This document shows, piece by piece, positions 7,995 to 16,832 of a stretch of DNA of 64,000 bases. This DNA comes from CAWIHK01 sp963835935 (lineage in GTDB: Bacteria > Bacteroidota > Ignavibacteria > UBA10030 > CAVZMI01). Each line of letters begins with the position of its first letter. Positions within the stretch are counted from its first letter, which is position 1. The position numbers and the translations under genes were made by a program. The notes under the pieces are model-generated. The model made no database searches. It was given only the letters and a program-made list of their open reading frames with translations, and was not told where the DNA came from. The stretch lies in assembly GCA_963835935.1 (NCBI GenBank), contig CAWIHK010000006.1:248001-312000 (forward strand), read 5' to 3'.

Positions 7995-8453
7995 ATGAAC
8001 ATAACGGGAATTGGACCTCTGCTTGCCATCGTTGGCGGCTGCACAGTTATTATTATTTCTGCGGTGCAACGATTGATCGGATTGGATTTTTCTTTATCTT
8101 CACCATTAGAAGAAATTCTGTTTGTCTTAGGAATAGTGCTAATATTCATAGGCATGATTTTTTGGATTTCATCGGTGTTTCTAGTGAAGAAAGCATTTGA
8201 ATCGCACAAACTGATAACTACCGGCGTGTATCGCTTTTCGCGTAATCCGCTCTACGCTGCTTTCATAGTTTTTATTATTCCAGGAATATCATTTCTGACC
8301 AACAATCTTTTATTGCTTGCAGTATCGATCATGATGTATATCGCTTTTAAAATGCGAATTGGAAAAGAAGAGGAATTTCTTGCGAAAGAGTTCGGAGAGG
8401 ATTACGAACAATACAAAAAACAAGTTGCGCAGTTGATACCATTTGTGAGGTAA
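7995..8453 (+). CDS. Isoprenylcysteine carboxyl methyltransferase-like membrane protein
   Basis: About 152 residues with four hydrophobic segments. The C-terminal half has the ICMT/PEMT-type pattern: LITTGVYRFSRNPLYAAF (about residues 77-94), then a membrane hairpin and GKEEEFLAKEFGEDYEQYKK. Family members methylate small lipophilic or thiol substrates with S-adenosylmethionine at the inner membrane; the bacterial substrate here is unknown. ATG 7995 is chosen because AGAGGG lies 4-10 bases upstream. Upstream in-frame starts at 7959 (TTG), 7965 (GTG) and 7980 (ATG) would add a hydrophilic extension overlapping the acetyltransferase gene. Confidence 0.8.
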   Translation: MNITGIGPLLAIVGGCTVIIISAVQRLIGLDFSLSSPLEEILFVLGIVLIFIGMIFWISSVFLVKKAFESHKLITTGVYRFSRNPLYAAFIVFIIPGISFLTNNLLLLAVSIMMYIAFKMRIGKEEEFLAKEFGEDYEQYKKQVAQLIPFVR

Positions 8454-8582
8454 TAGAATAATACGCCTGCCAATAAAGACAGTCTGCATTTTTTATTTTC
8501 TATTTCTCTTGAAGCCTGATAAAATTATTCTTATAATCATAACATACTGATTTACATTCTCCGATGAGAAGGAATTGCTCCG

Positions 8583-9689
8583 ATGAAACTATACATCAAG
8601 CTCATGTTCTTTATTATCATAGGCTTTATAGGTTCTTTCAATATGGTTCATTCTACACAATTTATACCGCCAAATAATCCAAACATTCAATATTTCGGTC
8701 GTTGGGATACTGTCGATTCGCTTCACTACAAACACTCATGGCCGGGAATTTATATTCGCGCTGAGTTCAAAGGCAAGCGCATAGGTGTTCGCATGGCAGA
8801 TAGTATCAACTACTATAATGTTTATATTGACGGAAAACTTCATCGTATATTTCACGGAATCAAATCAGGCGATGCAGATTATATACTTGCCGACAGTCTT
8901 CAAGATGCGCCCCATACATTGATTCTCAGCAAACGTAATATAGTCTTTGATGTGGTTTTTTCTTTTTCGGGTTTACTGCTTGATGATGATGCGCAATTAT
9001 TTCCACCTGTCCAAAAGCCAGCGAGAAAAATTGAATTTATTGGAGATTCATTTACTGCTGGTGAGAGCAATGAAGCGACGGAACAACAATTAGTCTGGGA
9101 AGCACGTTTTCCGGTGACAAATATCGATAAGGGCTTTGCACCAATCATCGCGTGTCATTATAATGCACAATATCATACCATCTGTCGTTCCGGGATGGGA
9201 CTTACTTGCGATTGGCAGGGGAAGCCTGAATTTTCGATGTTAAAATATTTTGATCGCACATTGATGGAATCCCCCACACCAAAATGGGATTTCAAAAAAT
9301 GGATTCCCGATCTCGTGATAATTTGTTTGGGCCTTAATGACCATTCCGGATCGAGAGATAAAAACGGAAACGTTTCAGACGAAAAAGCGGCTTCCTTTCG
9401 AAAAGGATATCATGATTTTTTGACGACTTTGCGTACAGTTTATCCCGGTGTCAGAATTGTTGCTGTCTCGCCCTTCCCAGAATGGATTCGTAAAAACATA
9501 CGGCAGGTTGTGGATGAAGAAAAACAAATCGGCAAAAAAGATATTGATTATGCGACTTACGATGAATTCCCGGGAGGTTATGTTGCCAATGGTCATCCGA
9601 CGGTGGCGACACACCAAAAAATGGCAGATCAGTTAATTGCTGTTATGGATTCGTTAAAGATTTTCCCGGTCAGCTTAATTGAAAAATAA
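8583..9689 (+). CDS. Secreted SGNH/GDSL hydrolase, CE2-like esterase
   Basis: The 368-residue product has a signal peptide (about residues 1-24), an N-terminal beta domain of about 110 residues (FGRWDT...SWPGIYIRAEFKG) like the jelly roll of carbohydrate esterase family 2, and an SGNH catalytic domain. Block I is IEFIGDSFTAGES (nucleophile Ser, about residue 157), the oxyanion Gly is in SGMGL, block III is CLGLNDHSG, and the catalytic His is in NGHPTVATHQKMAD. The family removes acetyl groups from polysaccharides. GAAGGAATTGCTCCG precedes the ATG. Periplasmic or surface action is inferred. Confidence 0.85.
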   Translation: MKLYIKLMFFIIIGFIGSFNMVHSTQFIPPNNPNIQYFGRWDTVDSLHYKHSWPGIYIRAEFKGKRIGVRMADSINYYNVYIDGKLHRIFHGIKSGDADYILADSLQDAPHTLILSKRNIVFDVVFSFSGLLLDDDAQLFPPVQKPARKIEFIGDSFTAGESNEATEQQLVWEARFPVTNIDKGFAPIIACHYNAQYHTICRSGMGLTCDWQGKPEFSMLKYFDRTLMESPTPKWDFKKWIPDLVIICLGLNDHSGSRDKNGNVSDEKAASFRKGYHDFLTTLRTVYPGVRIVAVSPFPEWIRKNIRQVVDEEKQIGKKDIDYATYDEFPGGYVANGHPTVATHQKMADQLIAVMDSLKIFPVSLIEK

Positions 9690-9742
9690 ATTCATGAAGA
9701 TTACTTCTTTGTTATCCATGCAATCCAAAGGAGGCAATTAAT

Positions 9743-10399
9743 ATGGGCGAAAATGATAAGAAGGTTATCCCGACGGTCGGCATTATCGGTGGCGGTAAAG
9801 TAGGGCTGCACCTCTTAGAACTTTTTTCAGATACTTCTATAGCGCGTGTAGCTTATGTGGTGGATCGCGAGACATTGGCGCCGGCAATGGTGAGAGCACA
9901 CCAACTCGGGGTGCGTACATTTTCAGACATGGATGAAGCTTTAACAACAACTGTGGATTTTATTTTTGAGGTTACAGGATCTTCAAAAGTTGTCGAACTT
10001 TTAAAAACCAAATTAAGCGGCACGTCTGTCGAATTGGTTACTCATAATATGGCTTTTGTAATAATTCAGGCAATTGAACAACGTGAAAAAATTTCAGAAG
10101 ACCGGGTAAGTACCGAAATGTTGGGGATTGAGTCGGAGATTAAAGGAAGTCTCACCGGTATTCAGCGGCTGGTTGGCGACATTAAAGAAATCGCGGCAGA
10201 AATGGTGATGCTTGCATTGAACGCGCGTATCGAGGCCTCACGTGCGGGACAATATGGACGCGGTTTCACAGTCGTTGCGCAGAAGATGTCCGAAGCTGTA
10301 GACTCGGTTCAGGCGATCACACCGGAAATTGAAAAAATAAGCGGCAACATCCTGGCCGTATCCGAAAAAATAGAGACGTCTTTGAAAAATCTAAATTAA
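9743..10399 (+). CDS. Rossmann domain fused to a chemoreceptor-type signalling tip
   Basis: The 218-residue product has an N-terminal dinucleotide-binding fold (VGIIGGGKVGLHLLEL, residues 12-27; YVVDRE after strand 2; DFIFEVTGS), like the NAD(P) domain of dehydrogenases but with no catalytic domain. From about residue 125 it becomes the hairpin tip of methyl-accepting chemotaxis proteins: IKEIAAEMVMLALNARIEAS, then RAGQYGRGFTVVAQKM. No membrane segment, HAMP or full methylation helices are present. It could be a soluble receptor reading nucleotide or redox state through CheA/CheW, but no chemotaxis gene is in the window. AAAGGAGG precedes the ATG. Confidence 0.75.
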   Translation: MGENDKKVIPTVGIIGGGKVGLHLLELFSDTSIARVAYVVDRETLAPAMVRAHQLGVRTFSDMDEALTTTVDFIFEVTGSSKVVELLKTKLSGTSVELVTHNMAFVIIQAIEQREKISEDRVSTEMLGIESEIKGSLTGIQRLVGDIKEIAAEMVMLALNARIEASRAGQYGRGFTVVAQKMSEAVDSVQAITPEIEKISGNILAVSEKIETSLKNLN

Positions 10400-10525
10400 A
10401 TATTTCAAGAATATTTATTGATTCTCAGATTTCATTATTTTTATAAAATAGCGTCAATAGTTTTGTTCATCCCGAATCATCGGATCAAGAAAGCATTTCT
10501 ACAAGGATGATTCTTTTTTGTTAAA

Positions 10526-10729
10526 TGATGTTACGCAGAGAAAAATAATTGCCACGACCTTCAGGTCGTGGAACCGAATGAATGAGATAGAGCGGGCTTT
10601 AGCCCAACAAAAAAATGTTGAGTATAGGGTTAAAACCCTATATTACTTTTGATTTTCTAATCCACGAGCTAAAGCTCGTGGCAATAAAGGTTTTTTTAGT
10701 ACACGTTTTTTGCATTTTGCGTAACATCA
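10526..10729. repeat. Nested inverted-repeat element (about 204 bp, MITE/REPIN-like)
   Basis: Perfect 12 bp outer arms TGATGTTACGCA (10526-10537) and TGCGTAACATCA (10718-10729) enclose inner arms ATTGCCACGA (from 10548) and TCGTGGCAAT (ending 10685). Within lie four hairpins: CCACGACC/GGTCGTGG, GGGCTT/AGCCC, AGGGTT/AACCCT and CCACGAGC/GCTCGTGG. It fills most of the noncoding gap between the fusion gene and the ACT gene and contains no ORF of note. The organisation suggests a non-autonomous mobile palindrome; copy number elsewhere is unknown. Confidence 0.75.
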
Positions 10730-10783
10730 GTTATTAACTTATACGATTTAATTCATTTAGAAAGCAATAACAGAAAGACAAAC

Positions 10784-11320
10784 ATGCGTACAAGTATAAT
10801 TCTAACATTGACAGGCACAGATCGTATTGGCCTTGTCGAACAAGTCACGAAAGATATGCTAACGCTTGGGGGGAACATCGAGACCAGCCGTATGGCGAGG
10901 TTGGGGGGTGAATTTGCCATCTTGATGCTCGTGTCTTTTTCATCTGAACGTTTGGTTGATCTCGACAAATTTGTTGAGCAGTTCAGAACCGAAGGTTTCA
11001 AGGTGACAATAAGCCAGACACGACAGACGTACGCCGAAACTTATCCGGACTGGCTTGGATATCGTATCGAAGTATTCGGCGCCGACCATGAAGGAATTGT
11101 TCATCAGGTTGCGCATGAACTTTCGCAGTTGGGAATTAATATTGAATCGATGGAAACCGAAACGACGCTTGCACCCGTGAGCGGGACACCGTTGTTTGCG
11201 ATGAACGCGATGGTTGCGGTTCCACCGAATCTCGCCGGGAAAGGATGGGAAGCCAAAGTAGAAAATGCCGGCCAAGGTTTGAATGTTGATATTAAAATTT
11301 CAAAAGTGAAGAGTGAATAA
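10784..11320 (+). CDS. Double ACT domain protein, GcvR-like
   Basis: The 178-residue product has two tandem ACT folds: residues 1-80 (SIILTLTGTDRIGLVEQVTK, LGGNIETSRMARLGGEFAIL) and 90-175 (YRIEVFGADHEGIVHQVAHE, LGINIESMET). This is the layout of the glycine cleavage transcriptional repressor GcvR and its relatives, which bind amino acids and act by protein contact, not by DNA binding. No glycine cleavage genes are nearby, so the regulated pathway is unknown. The start is ATG 10784 without a strong ribosome site. Confidence 0.8.
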   Translation: MRTSIILTLTGTDRIGLVEQVTKDMLTLGGNIETSRMARLGGEFAILMLVSFSSERLVDLDKFVEQFRTEGFKVTISQTRQTYAETYPDWLGYRIEVFGADHEGIVHQVAHELSQLGINIESMETETTLAPVSGTPLFAMNAMVAVPPNLAGKGWEAKVENAGQGLNVDIKISKVKSE

Positions 11321-11398
11321 ATCGTCTTATTCGAGAAAACAATAAGATTTTTAATGTGAATATTATAGTTAAAATCCAATTTACTATTTAAGGATATA

Positions 11399-12919
11399 AT
11401 GATCATGAAATATTTATATTTCTTCATTACATTTTTGTCATTGCTGACTTGTTCGATTACCTTCGCGCAAAATCAGCCGATAACATTTAATCCGAATATG
11501 CTGGCTCACTCACAGGGACTTCCGAATGATTTCCTTCTGTTCTCGGCGGACACGACGGTTCAAATCCTGTTCAATAATGCACGAGCTGGATCGTACAATC
11601 AAAGATTTGTTTATGTTAATTACTTGCCACAATCGCCGGTTACGGTATTGCAAGCCAACGCTCTGCTTTCTAACACCGACTATATATCTTCGATTCCGAT
11701 ATCGATAACACCCACTTTTTCAGCCGCATCGCTTTTCGACGCTTTAGGAAAAATTTGGATTTTGGAGGTATCAAATTGGTCATATCGAAATACGAGCGAA
11801 TCAAATACTGGTATGCAGGACATTTTACAGAATCCAGAGTATCCAAATAATGCATATTACAATAGTACGAACACAGTTACATCCAACTTGACTTACGGCT
11901 ATCAAACCACGGTGAAGCTTTCATTGATATGTAACTCTGCTTCAATCGGAATTTTTGGCATCGTGATTCCCGAAAGCAAGTATTCCACAGAAGTTGGTTG
12001 GACAGGGACATGGTATCCGATCTCAGGTTCAAGTTACCTTTCTTCTTCAGGATTTCAATCACAAGTTACAAATACAAAGAATATTATTGGAATCGAATAT
12101 TCACAAGTCGGTTCACAGTGGGATTTAATTACCGATTTTACGGTGCAGAAAAATATATTGAATGAATCCTTCAGATTTGTGACTAACGATGTTACAACTA
12201 AATTTTCGTCGCAAGCTGTCGAACCTTTTGGATACGGATTTCGAGGTTACTTCCAGCATTCTGCCCAGTTGGTTACGCCGGACGATCATTATTTTGTTTC
12301 AACGGGTGCGTACTATTTAAGTGCCGATCTTTCTGTCATTCAGAACAAAACAAGTAATCCATCATATTTAGACACTGCTATTGTTTCGCTTTCTGATGCG
12401 GAGAAGGCTAAAAACTGGGGAACATCATTTTCTTGTGGATATATAATATCGAAAAAACTCATCGACCTGGATGTCCGCGTCGGATTCAATCCACAATTCA
12501 ATTACGACAATTTCAAAGACGCATATCCGTTTTTAAATCAATATACTTCGCCTTATTCTAATCTTCAAATTCCTTCCATTTTCAGACATCAGCTCTGGAC
12601 AATCGCATTTCAAATTCCAATCTATCTAAACTTCACTCCGGTTGGATGGTGTTCGATGTTCGGCGGATTAAATTATAAGTATTTATATCAACACGAAAAA
12701 GTCGCTTCATTCCAACCCGATCAACAAAATGAATTTGATCAAATTTCTTCTGTCGGGAGGGAGTCTGAATCCCAAACATTATCAAATTTATCTTCAACAA
12801 GCAATGTCTATGCCGGCATGGAACTGCGCCATGCTTCCGGCCTGCGAATGCAAATTGCTTTTCGCGGCAACCTAAGTAATTATTCTTCTTGGGGTATGTC
12901 GTTGGGTTATATTTTTTAA
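11399..12919 (+). CDS. Outer-membrane protein, unknown family
   Basis: The 506-residue product has a signal peptide (MKYLYFFITFLSLLTCSITFAQ). The mature chain is rich in Ser, Thr, Asn and aromatics, with alternating strands throughout and an aromatic C-terminus (LGYIF), so an outer-membrane barrel is likely. Residues 20-100 carry a repeated-looking beta segment (FNNARAGSYNQRFVYVNYLP). No sorting domain is present. Two ATGs compete (11399 and 11405) after AAGGA at 11390-11394; the first gives short spacing, the second 10 nt. The family is not recognised. Confidence 0.65.
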   Translation: MIMKYLYFFITFLSLLTCSITFAQNQPITFNPNMLAHSQGLPNDFLLFSADTTVQILFNNARAGSYNQRFVYVNYLPQSPVTVLQANALLSNTDYISSIPISITPTFSAASLFDALGKIWILEVSNWSYRNTSESNTGMQDILQNPEYPNNAYYNSTNTVTSNLTYGYQTTVKLSLICNSASIGIFGIVIPESKYSTEVGWTGTWYPISGSSYLSSSGFQSQVTNTKNIIGIEYSQVGSQWDLITDFTVQKNILNESFRFVTNDVTTKFSSQAVEPFGYGFRGYFQHSAQLVTPDDHYFVSTGAYYLSADLSVIQNKTSNPSYLDTAIVSLSDAEKAKNWGTSFSCGYIISKKLIDLDVRVGFNPQFNYDNFKDAYPFLNQYTSPYSNLQIPSIFRHQLWTIAFQIPIYLNFTPVGWCSMFGGLNYKYLYQHEKVASFQPDQQNEFDQISSVGRESESQTLSNLSSTSNVYAGMELRHASGLRMQIAFRGNLSNYSSWGMSLGYIF

Positions 12920-13374
12920 TAAGTTACGGCGAAGGGAATTTTGCTTTTCATATACGTATAAATAATATGGTGAAGATAAAAGATACACGGTCTCTTATCG
13001 GATTATTGTTATAACGTATAACATCATCGCGATTCCACTCAAAGAGTGGGAGAGGTAATCAATTTGTTGGCTACATGCTCCATCGAATTGATTGACTCAT
13101 CCCGTCCAGGGAAACCGGGGCGGGATTTGTGATGATTAATTTGTCTTTTTTTTCCTTTCAAAATTCGGTTAGTGAACAATCCCCAAGATGCTCGATGATC
13201 CACCAATTGTTGCAGCGTTAGATGTTTCTCCGATCGCTCGCTTACTACAGTGGTACGGTTCAAATTTCCTCATCTGCTTCTAACCTTGACATTAGCGAAT
13301 ATATTGTTAAAATTTCTATAAGACGAATAAATGCTATAGTAATAAGGAATAATCAATAAAATGGGGAGCGCAAC
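12920..13374. other. 455 bp gap: small inverted repeats, promoter, no gene
   Basis: No convincing gene is seen on either strand. The stretch has an 8 bp inverted pair AATCAATT/AATTGATT (about 13057 and 13086) and a GC-rich pair ATCCCG/CGGGAT around 13107-13131. A minus-strand open frame at 13039-13263 has no domain or good ribosome site. The right end (13286-13313) holds the promoter of the next gene. The middle may be decayed intergenic repeat material. Confidence 0.5.
13286..13313 (+). promoter_or_regulatory. Promoter for the YVTN/T9SS gene
   Basis: TTGACA at 13286-13291 and TAAAAT at 13308-13313 are 16 bp apart. The expected start lies about 55 nt before the ATG at 13375, which is preceded by GGGGAG. 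It matches the form of other promoters in the window. Confidence 0.6.
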
Positions 13375-14652
13375 ATGAATAGTTCCAAAAGGATATTAAC
13401 ATTGTTGGTAATAATTACAATCTTTTCGATTACACCGTTATTCTCGCAATGGGAAGTAGATACTGTAATTTCAACCGGGTCGAATACCACGGGGATTGCA
13501 ATAACATCTGATGGGAGTAAATTGGTCGTCACAAATAACACTGCACAAGGATCTGTTGAAATTATATCCACATCAGATTACTTGATGTACAACGTTGATA
13601 TTAGTTCTATAGAAGGTTATCCAAATGGAGTTGTAATAACTCCGAATGACTCAACTGCGCTCGTCTGCACTACGCACTATGTAATATTTATCGACTTGAA
13701 TACGCATTCAATAAAAGGATCCTTCCCGGCACCATGTTCGGGAACCACCCTTTACGGTATTGCCGTAACACCTAACGGGCATAATGCAATTTTTCCCGAT
13801 CTAAGCTCTAGCTGCATTCAACAAGGAGTCAGATCGATAGACGCAACGGGGCTTACTGCAGGATCTTCCTTTATTCCAGTTTCTACTACTGGACAATTAT
13901 ACGGCATTACAGTTGCGCAGGATGGAAATTCGGCACTCGTCACAACATTTACCTTTGATTCTCCGAAAAAAATAAACCTTTCCACTGCCGAGGTTGATAC
14001 GATTGCAGGAATATCGGCATCGTACGGTGTTGCAGCTTTTCACAAAACGAATGAAGCGCTCATCTTCGACGGAGACTCACTCGACCGTGTGTCGTTGGCC
14101 AGCAATTCAGTGATAAAGAAAATTTCATACCTATCGTACAATGTAAACTTTGAAAGTATTGCCATTACAGCAGATGATAAATATGCCTTTGCGGTGGGCT
14201 CTTACGAAAAATTAATTATATCGCTCGCGAATGATTCTGTCATGCAAACATTTTCAACCGGCGGAACAAACATTGCCACAATGCCGGATGGGTCAAGATT
14301 TTTCGTAACGGACAGTTATAATGGCAATGTAAGAGTTTATAAAAATTCAACTATTACCGGAGTTAGAGCTGCCAATAATCCAATTCCTATAACCTTTTCG
14401 CTTCAGCAGAATTATCCGAATCCATTTAATCCATCGACAAATATTCCATTTTCTCTCCCATCAAAAGCATTCGTGTCGCTGAAAGTTTTTAATCTCATAG
14501 GAGAAGAAGTGACAACGCTTATCAATGAAGAGTTGCCTGCGGGAGTTCACCTACATACGTGGAATGCGGATGGAATTCCGAGCGGCGTTTATTTTTATCG
14601 TTTACAAGCAGGATCGTTTTTAGAAACGAAGAAATTAATTCTGCTGAAATGA
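13375..14652 (+). CDS. YVTN-type beta-propeller protein with T9SS sorting domain
   Basis: The 425-residue product has a signal peptide (residues 1-24). About six propeller-blade repeats follow (GIAITSDGSKLVVTNN, GVVITPNDSTALVC, GIAVTPNGHNAIFP, GITVAQDGNSALVT, SIAITADDKYAFAV, NIATMPDGSRFFVT), then a sorting domain from about residue 340 (NYPNPFNPSTNIPFSLP...GVYFYRLQAG) ending KKLILLK. Such proteins are surface-displayed and may bind partners; no enzyme site is seen. As in the gene at the left edge, only the T of the stop codon is its own: the intron supplies GA, while splicing would give TAG. Confidence 0.88.
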   Translation: MNSSKRILTLLVIITIFSITPLFSQWEVDTVISTGSNTTGIAITSDGSKLVVTNNTAQGSVEIISTSDYLMYNVDISSIEGYPNGVVITPNDSTALVCTTHYVIFIDLNTHSIKGSFPAPCSGTTLYGIAVTPNGHNAIFPDLSSSCIQQGVRSIDATGLTAGSSFIPVSTTGQLYGITVAQDGNSALVTTFTFDSPKKINLSTAEVDTIAGISASYGVAAFHKTNEALIFDGDSLDRVSLASNSVIKKISYLSYNVNFESIAITADDKYAFAVGSYEKLIISLANDSVMQTFSTGGTNIATMPDGSRFFVTDSYNGNVRVYKNSTITGVRAANNPIPITFSLQQNYPNPFNPSTNIPFSLPSKAFVSLKVFNLIGEEVTTLINEELPAGVHLHTWNADGIPSGVYFYRLQAGSFLETKKLILLK

Positions 14653-16653
14653 GCGCCAAGGTAAACTATTCCTGATCTTGTCAGGTGAAGAGGGAGGGCG
14701 CTCTACTCTAAGTCCTGACCGTGGTGAAACTCTGAACGCCACGTAGCAAGGAGTCGGTATGAGACGGGAAACGGTTTCATGCTAAGCGACTCGACAATGT
14801 AACCTTAAAGGGTGCTATGCAAACAACCAGGTCGTAACAATATGTGAAGGCACAGGTAGCCTCGTAAAGACAAGTTGAGGTGGACGAGTCCCTATTTTAT
14901 GGGCGAAGTCATTAACAATTGATCGAGAATAGAGAGAATACGATCATGTGTCACCTCCGGGGTATGAGCGACGACATGGCTGGAAAGAACAGGAATGGGA
15001 CTTGGGAAGCCCTCGCTGTCCCAGAAGAAAAAGAAAGATGGAGAAGAGCCCTCTTATAAGGAAACGAAAGAGAGGGGAGATGGCAGGGTGGCGGATGGAG
15101 TCGTAGTACCGATGAAGACGTGGAAACACGACAGAGGGAAGGGCTCCTGCTGAAAGAAAACTTACAAAGAAACAAAGGAGCGTGTATTGCGTGAGCTACC
15201 AAACACAGAGTGGCTTCGGGAGTTTCAGAAGAAGTTGCATGCAAAGGCGAAAGAGGAGCCGAGGTTTCGGTTCTACAGTTTGTACGATAAGACCTATCGT
15301 GCAGATGTATTGGCTGAAGCTTATCGCAAGGTGAAAGCCAATGGTGGAGCAAGCGGGGTAGACGGAGAGACCTTCGAGGATATTGAGAAGAAGGGAATCG
15401 AAGACTATCTTGCAGAACTTCAGCTTGAGATGAAGGAACGTCGTTATGTGCCGAAACCGGTACGGCGAGTATATATTCCGAAAGCGAATGGAAAGCAACG
15501 TCCATTGGGCATACCAACCATTCGTGATCGTGTGATTCAGACAGCGTTCTTGTTTATGCTGGAGCCGATCTTTGAGTCGGATTTTGCCGACTCAAGTTAT
15601 GGATTCAGGCCGGAGAAGAGCGCGCATGATGCGATACGGGAAATATACAAATATCTGAACTGGGGATGTGTTGAAATTTACGATGTAGATTTGGAGAAAT
15701 ACTTTGACACGGTAGATCACGGCAAACTTATGAAACTTGTAGCCCGACGAATATCGGATGGCGAGATTCTACGAGTAATACATCAGTGGTTAAGCTGTGG
15801 CTATGTCGAAGATGGCCAGCATCGCCAGAGTAAACAAGGCACACCTCAGGGAGGAGTTATCAGTCCGTTACTGGCAAATATTTATTTGAATCCAGTAGAT
15901 CATGCGTTCAAGCGAGAAGGACTTGGAACAATCAGAAATGGTTCCATCCATCTTGTACGGTATGCAGATGACATGATGATTCTGGCACAACGGAATCTGG
16001 AAGAGGGTGTAGGTATCCTAAAGCACTATTTGGAGCGGCTGGGATTGCACCTGAACACTGAGAAGACACGCACACTCAAGCTTAATACAGGAATGAGTGT
16101 TGACTTCTTAGGATTCCGATTTCATAATGCCAGAAGCAGAAAGACCGGCACTCGTATGATACTGGTGTACCCAAATCCGAAAAGTCAGGAACGCTTCCGT
16201 GCTACAGTACGGAAATATGTTCACCATTCAATTCCACTAAGAGTGAAGGAGCAGGTGAATAATCTGAACCGCTATCTATGTGGATGGATGGGATATTTCA
16301 GGTTAGGACATGGATCATCGGCATTGCACGATCTGGCGAATTATGTTAATAAACGGATTCGGCATGTTGTTTGGCGACGTAGAGGGAGACGTGGATATGG
16401 ATGGGGTAAGTTGACGTCGGAATATCTTTATGGTCAACTTGGACTATTCAATGATTACCACGTTGCACGACTTTCACCGTAGTATGTTAAGCTTTCAGGA
16501 AAGCCGTATGAGGGAAAACCTCACGTACGGTTTGACGAGGGTTCAATAGGATAACAGGATGATGGCTTGCTTGAGAGGGACACTTTTCCGAAAGGAAAGA
16601 AACGGTCGGGGCTCACAGAGTCTGTACATCACTGCACTATTGTCCTACTCTAC
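14651..16653 (+). mobile_element. Group II intron, copy 2, inserted inside a stop codon
   Basis: This copy is the same as the first at an offset of 13,897 bp and looks identical by eye over the shared 2,006 bases. The 5' exon ends TGAAAT (14645-14650), pairing with EBS1 AUUUUA at 14894-14899 through one G.U pair. The 3' exon begins AGTGACAGG. Joining T14650 to A16654 would give TAG. Domain V is at 16501-16533. Identity of the two copies implies recent movement or gene conversion. The two copies form direct repeats around an 11.9 kb segment that could be lost by recombination. Confidence 0.93.
15187..16482 (+). CDS. ltrA: Group II intron reverse transcriptase/maturase (second copy)
   Basis: The 431 residues are identical to the protein at 1290-2585: a reverse transcriptase core with YADD at about 259-262, a maturase domain after residue 340 and no endonuclease domain. 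It also starts at TTG, behind AAAGGAG. Both copies are intact, so either intron could supply maturase for both. Confidence 0.95.
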   Translation: MRELPNTEWLREFQKKLHAKAKEEPRFRFYSLYDKTYRADVLAEAYRKVKANGGASGVDGETFEDIEKKGIEDYLAELQLEMKERRYVPKPVRRVYIPKANGKQRPLGIPTIRDRVIQTAFLFMLEPIFESDFADSSYGFRPEKSAHDAIREIYKYLNWGCVEIYDVDLEKYFDTVDHGKLMKLVARRISDGEILRVIHQWLSCGYVEDGQHRQSKQGTPQGGVISPLLANIYLNPVDHAFKREGLGTIRNGSIHLVRYADDMMILAQRNLEEGVGILKHYLERLGLHLNTEKTRTLKLNTGMSVDFLGFRFHNARSRKTGTRMILVYPNPKSQERFRATVRKYVHHSIPLRVKEQVNNLNRYLCGWMGYFRLGHGSSALHDLANYVNKRIRHVVWRRRGRRGYGWGKLTSEYLYGQLGLFNDYHVARLSP

Positions 16654-16832
16654 AGTGACAGGAGATACAGAATTAGAATAGGAAAAAAAGGATTGACTTA
16701 CTGATTTTGAAGTGAAGAAAGGGAATATTATTTCTTAGTAAGATTGGTGAAGGAATGTGTTAGTTCTAATTTTAATATTTTTATCGTCTCATATTTATTC
16801 TATATATAAATCGGTGAGGGAGTAATAAAAAA

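Noticed and set aside
13039..13263. Minus-strand 74-codon frame
   Set aside because: No recognisable motif, no good start signal, and the region has inverted repeats typical of noncoding sequence.
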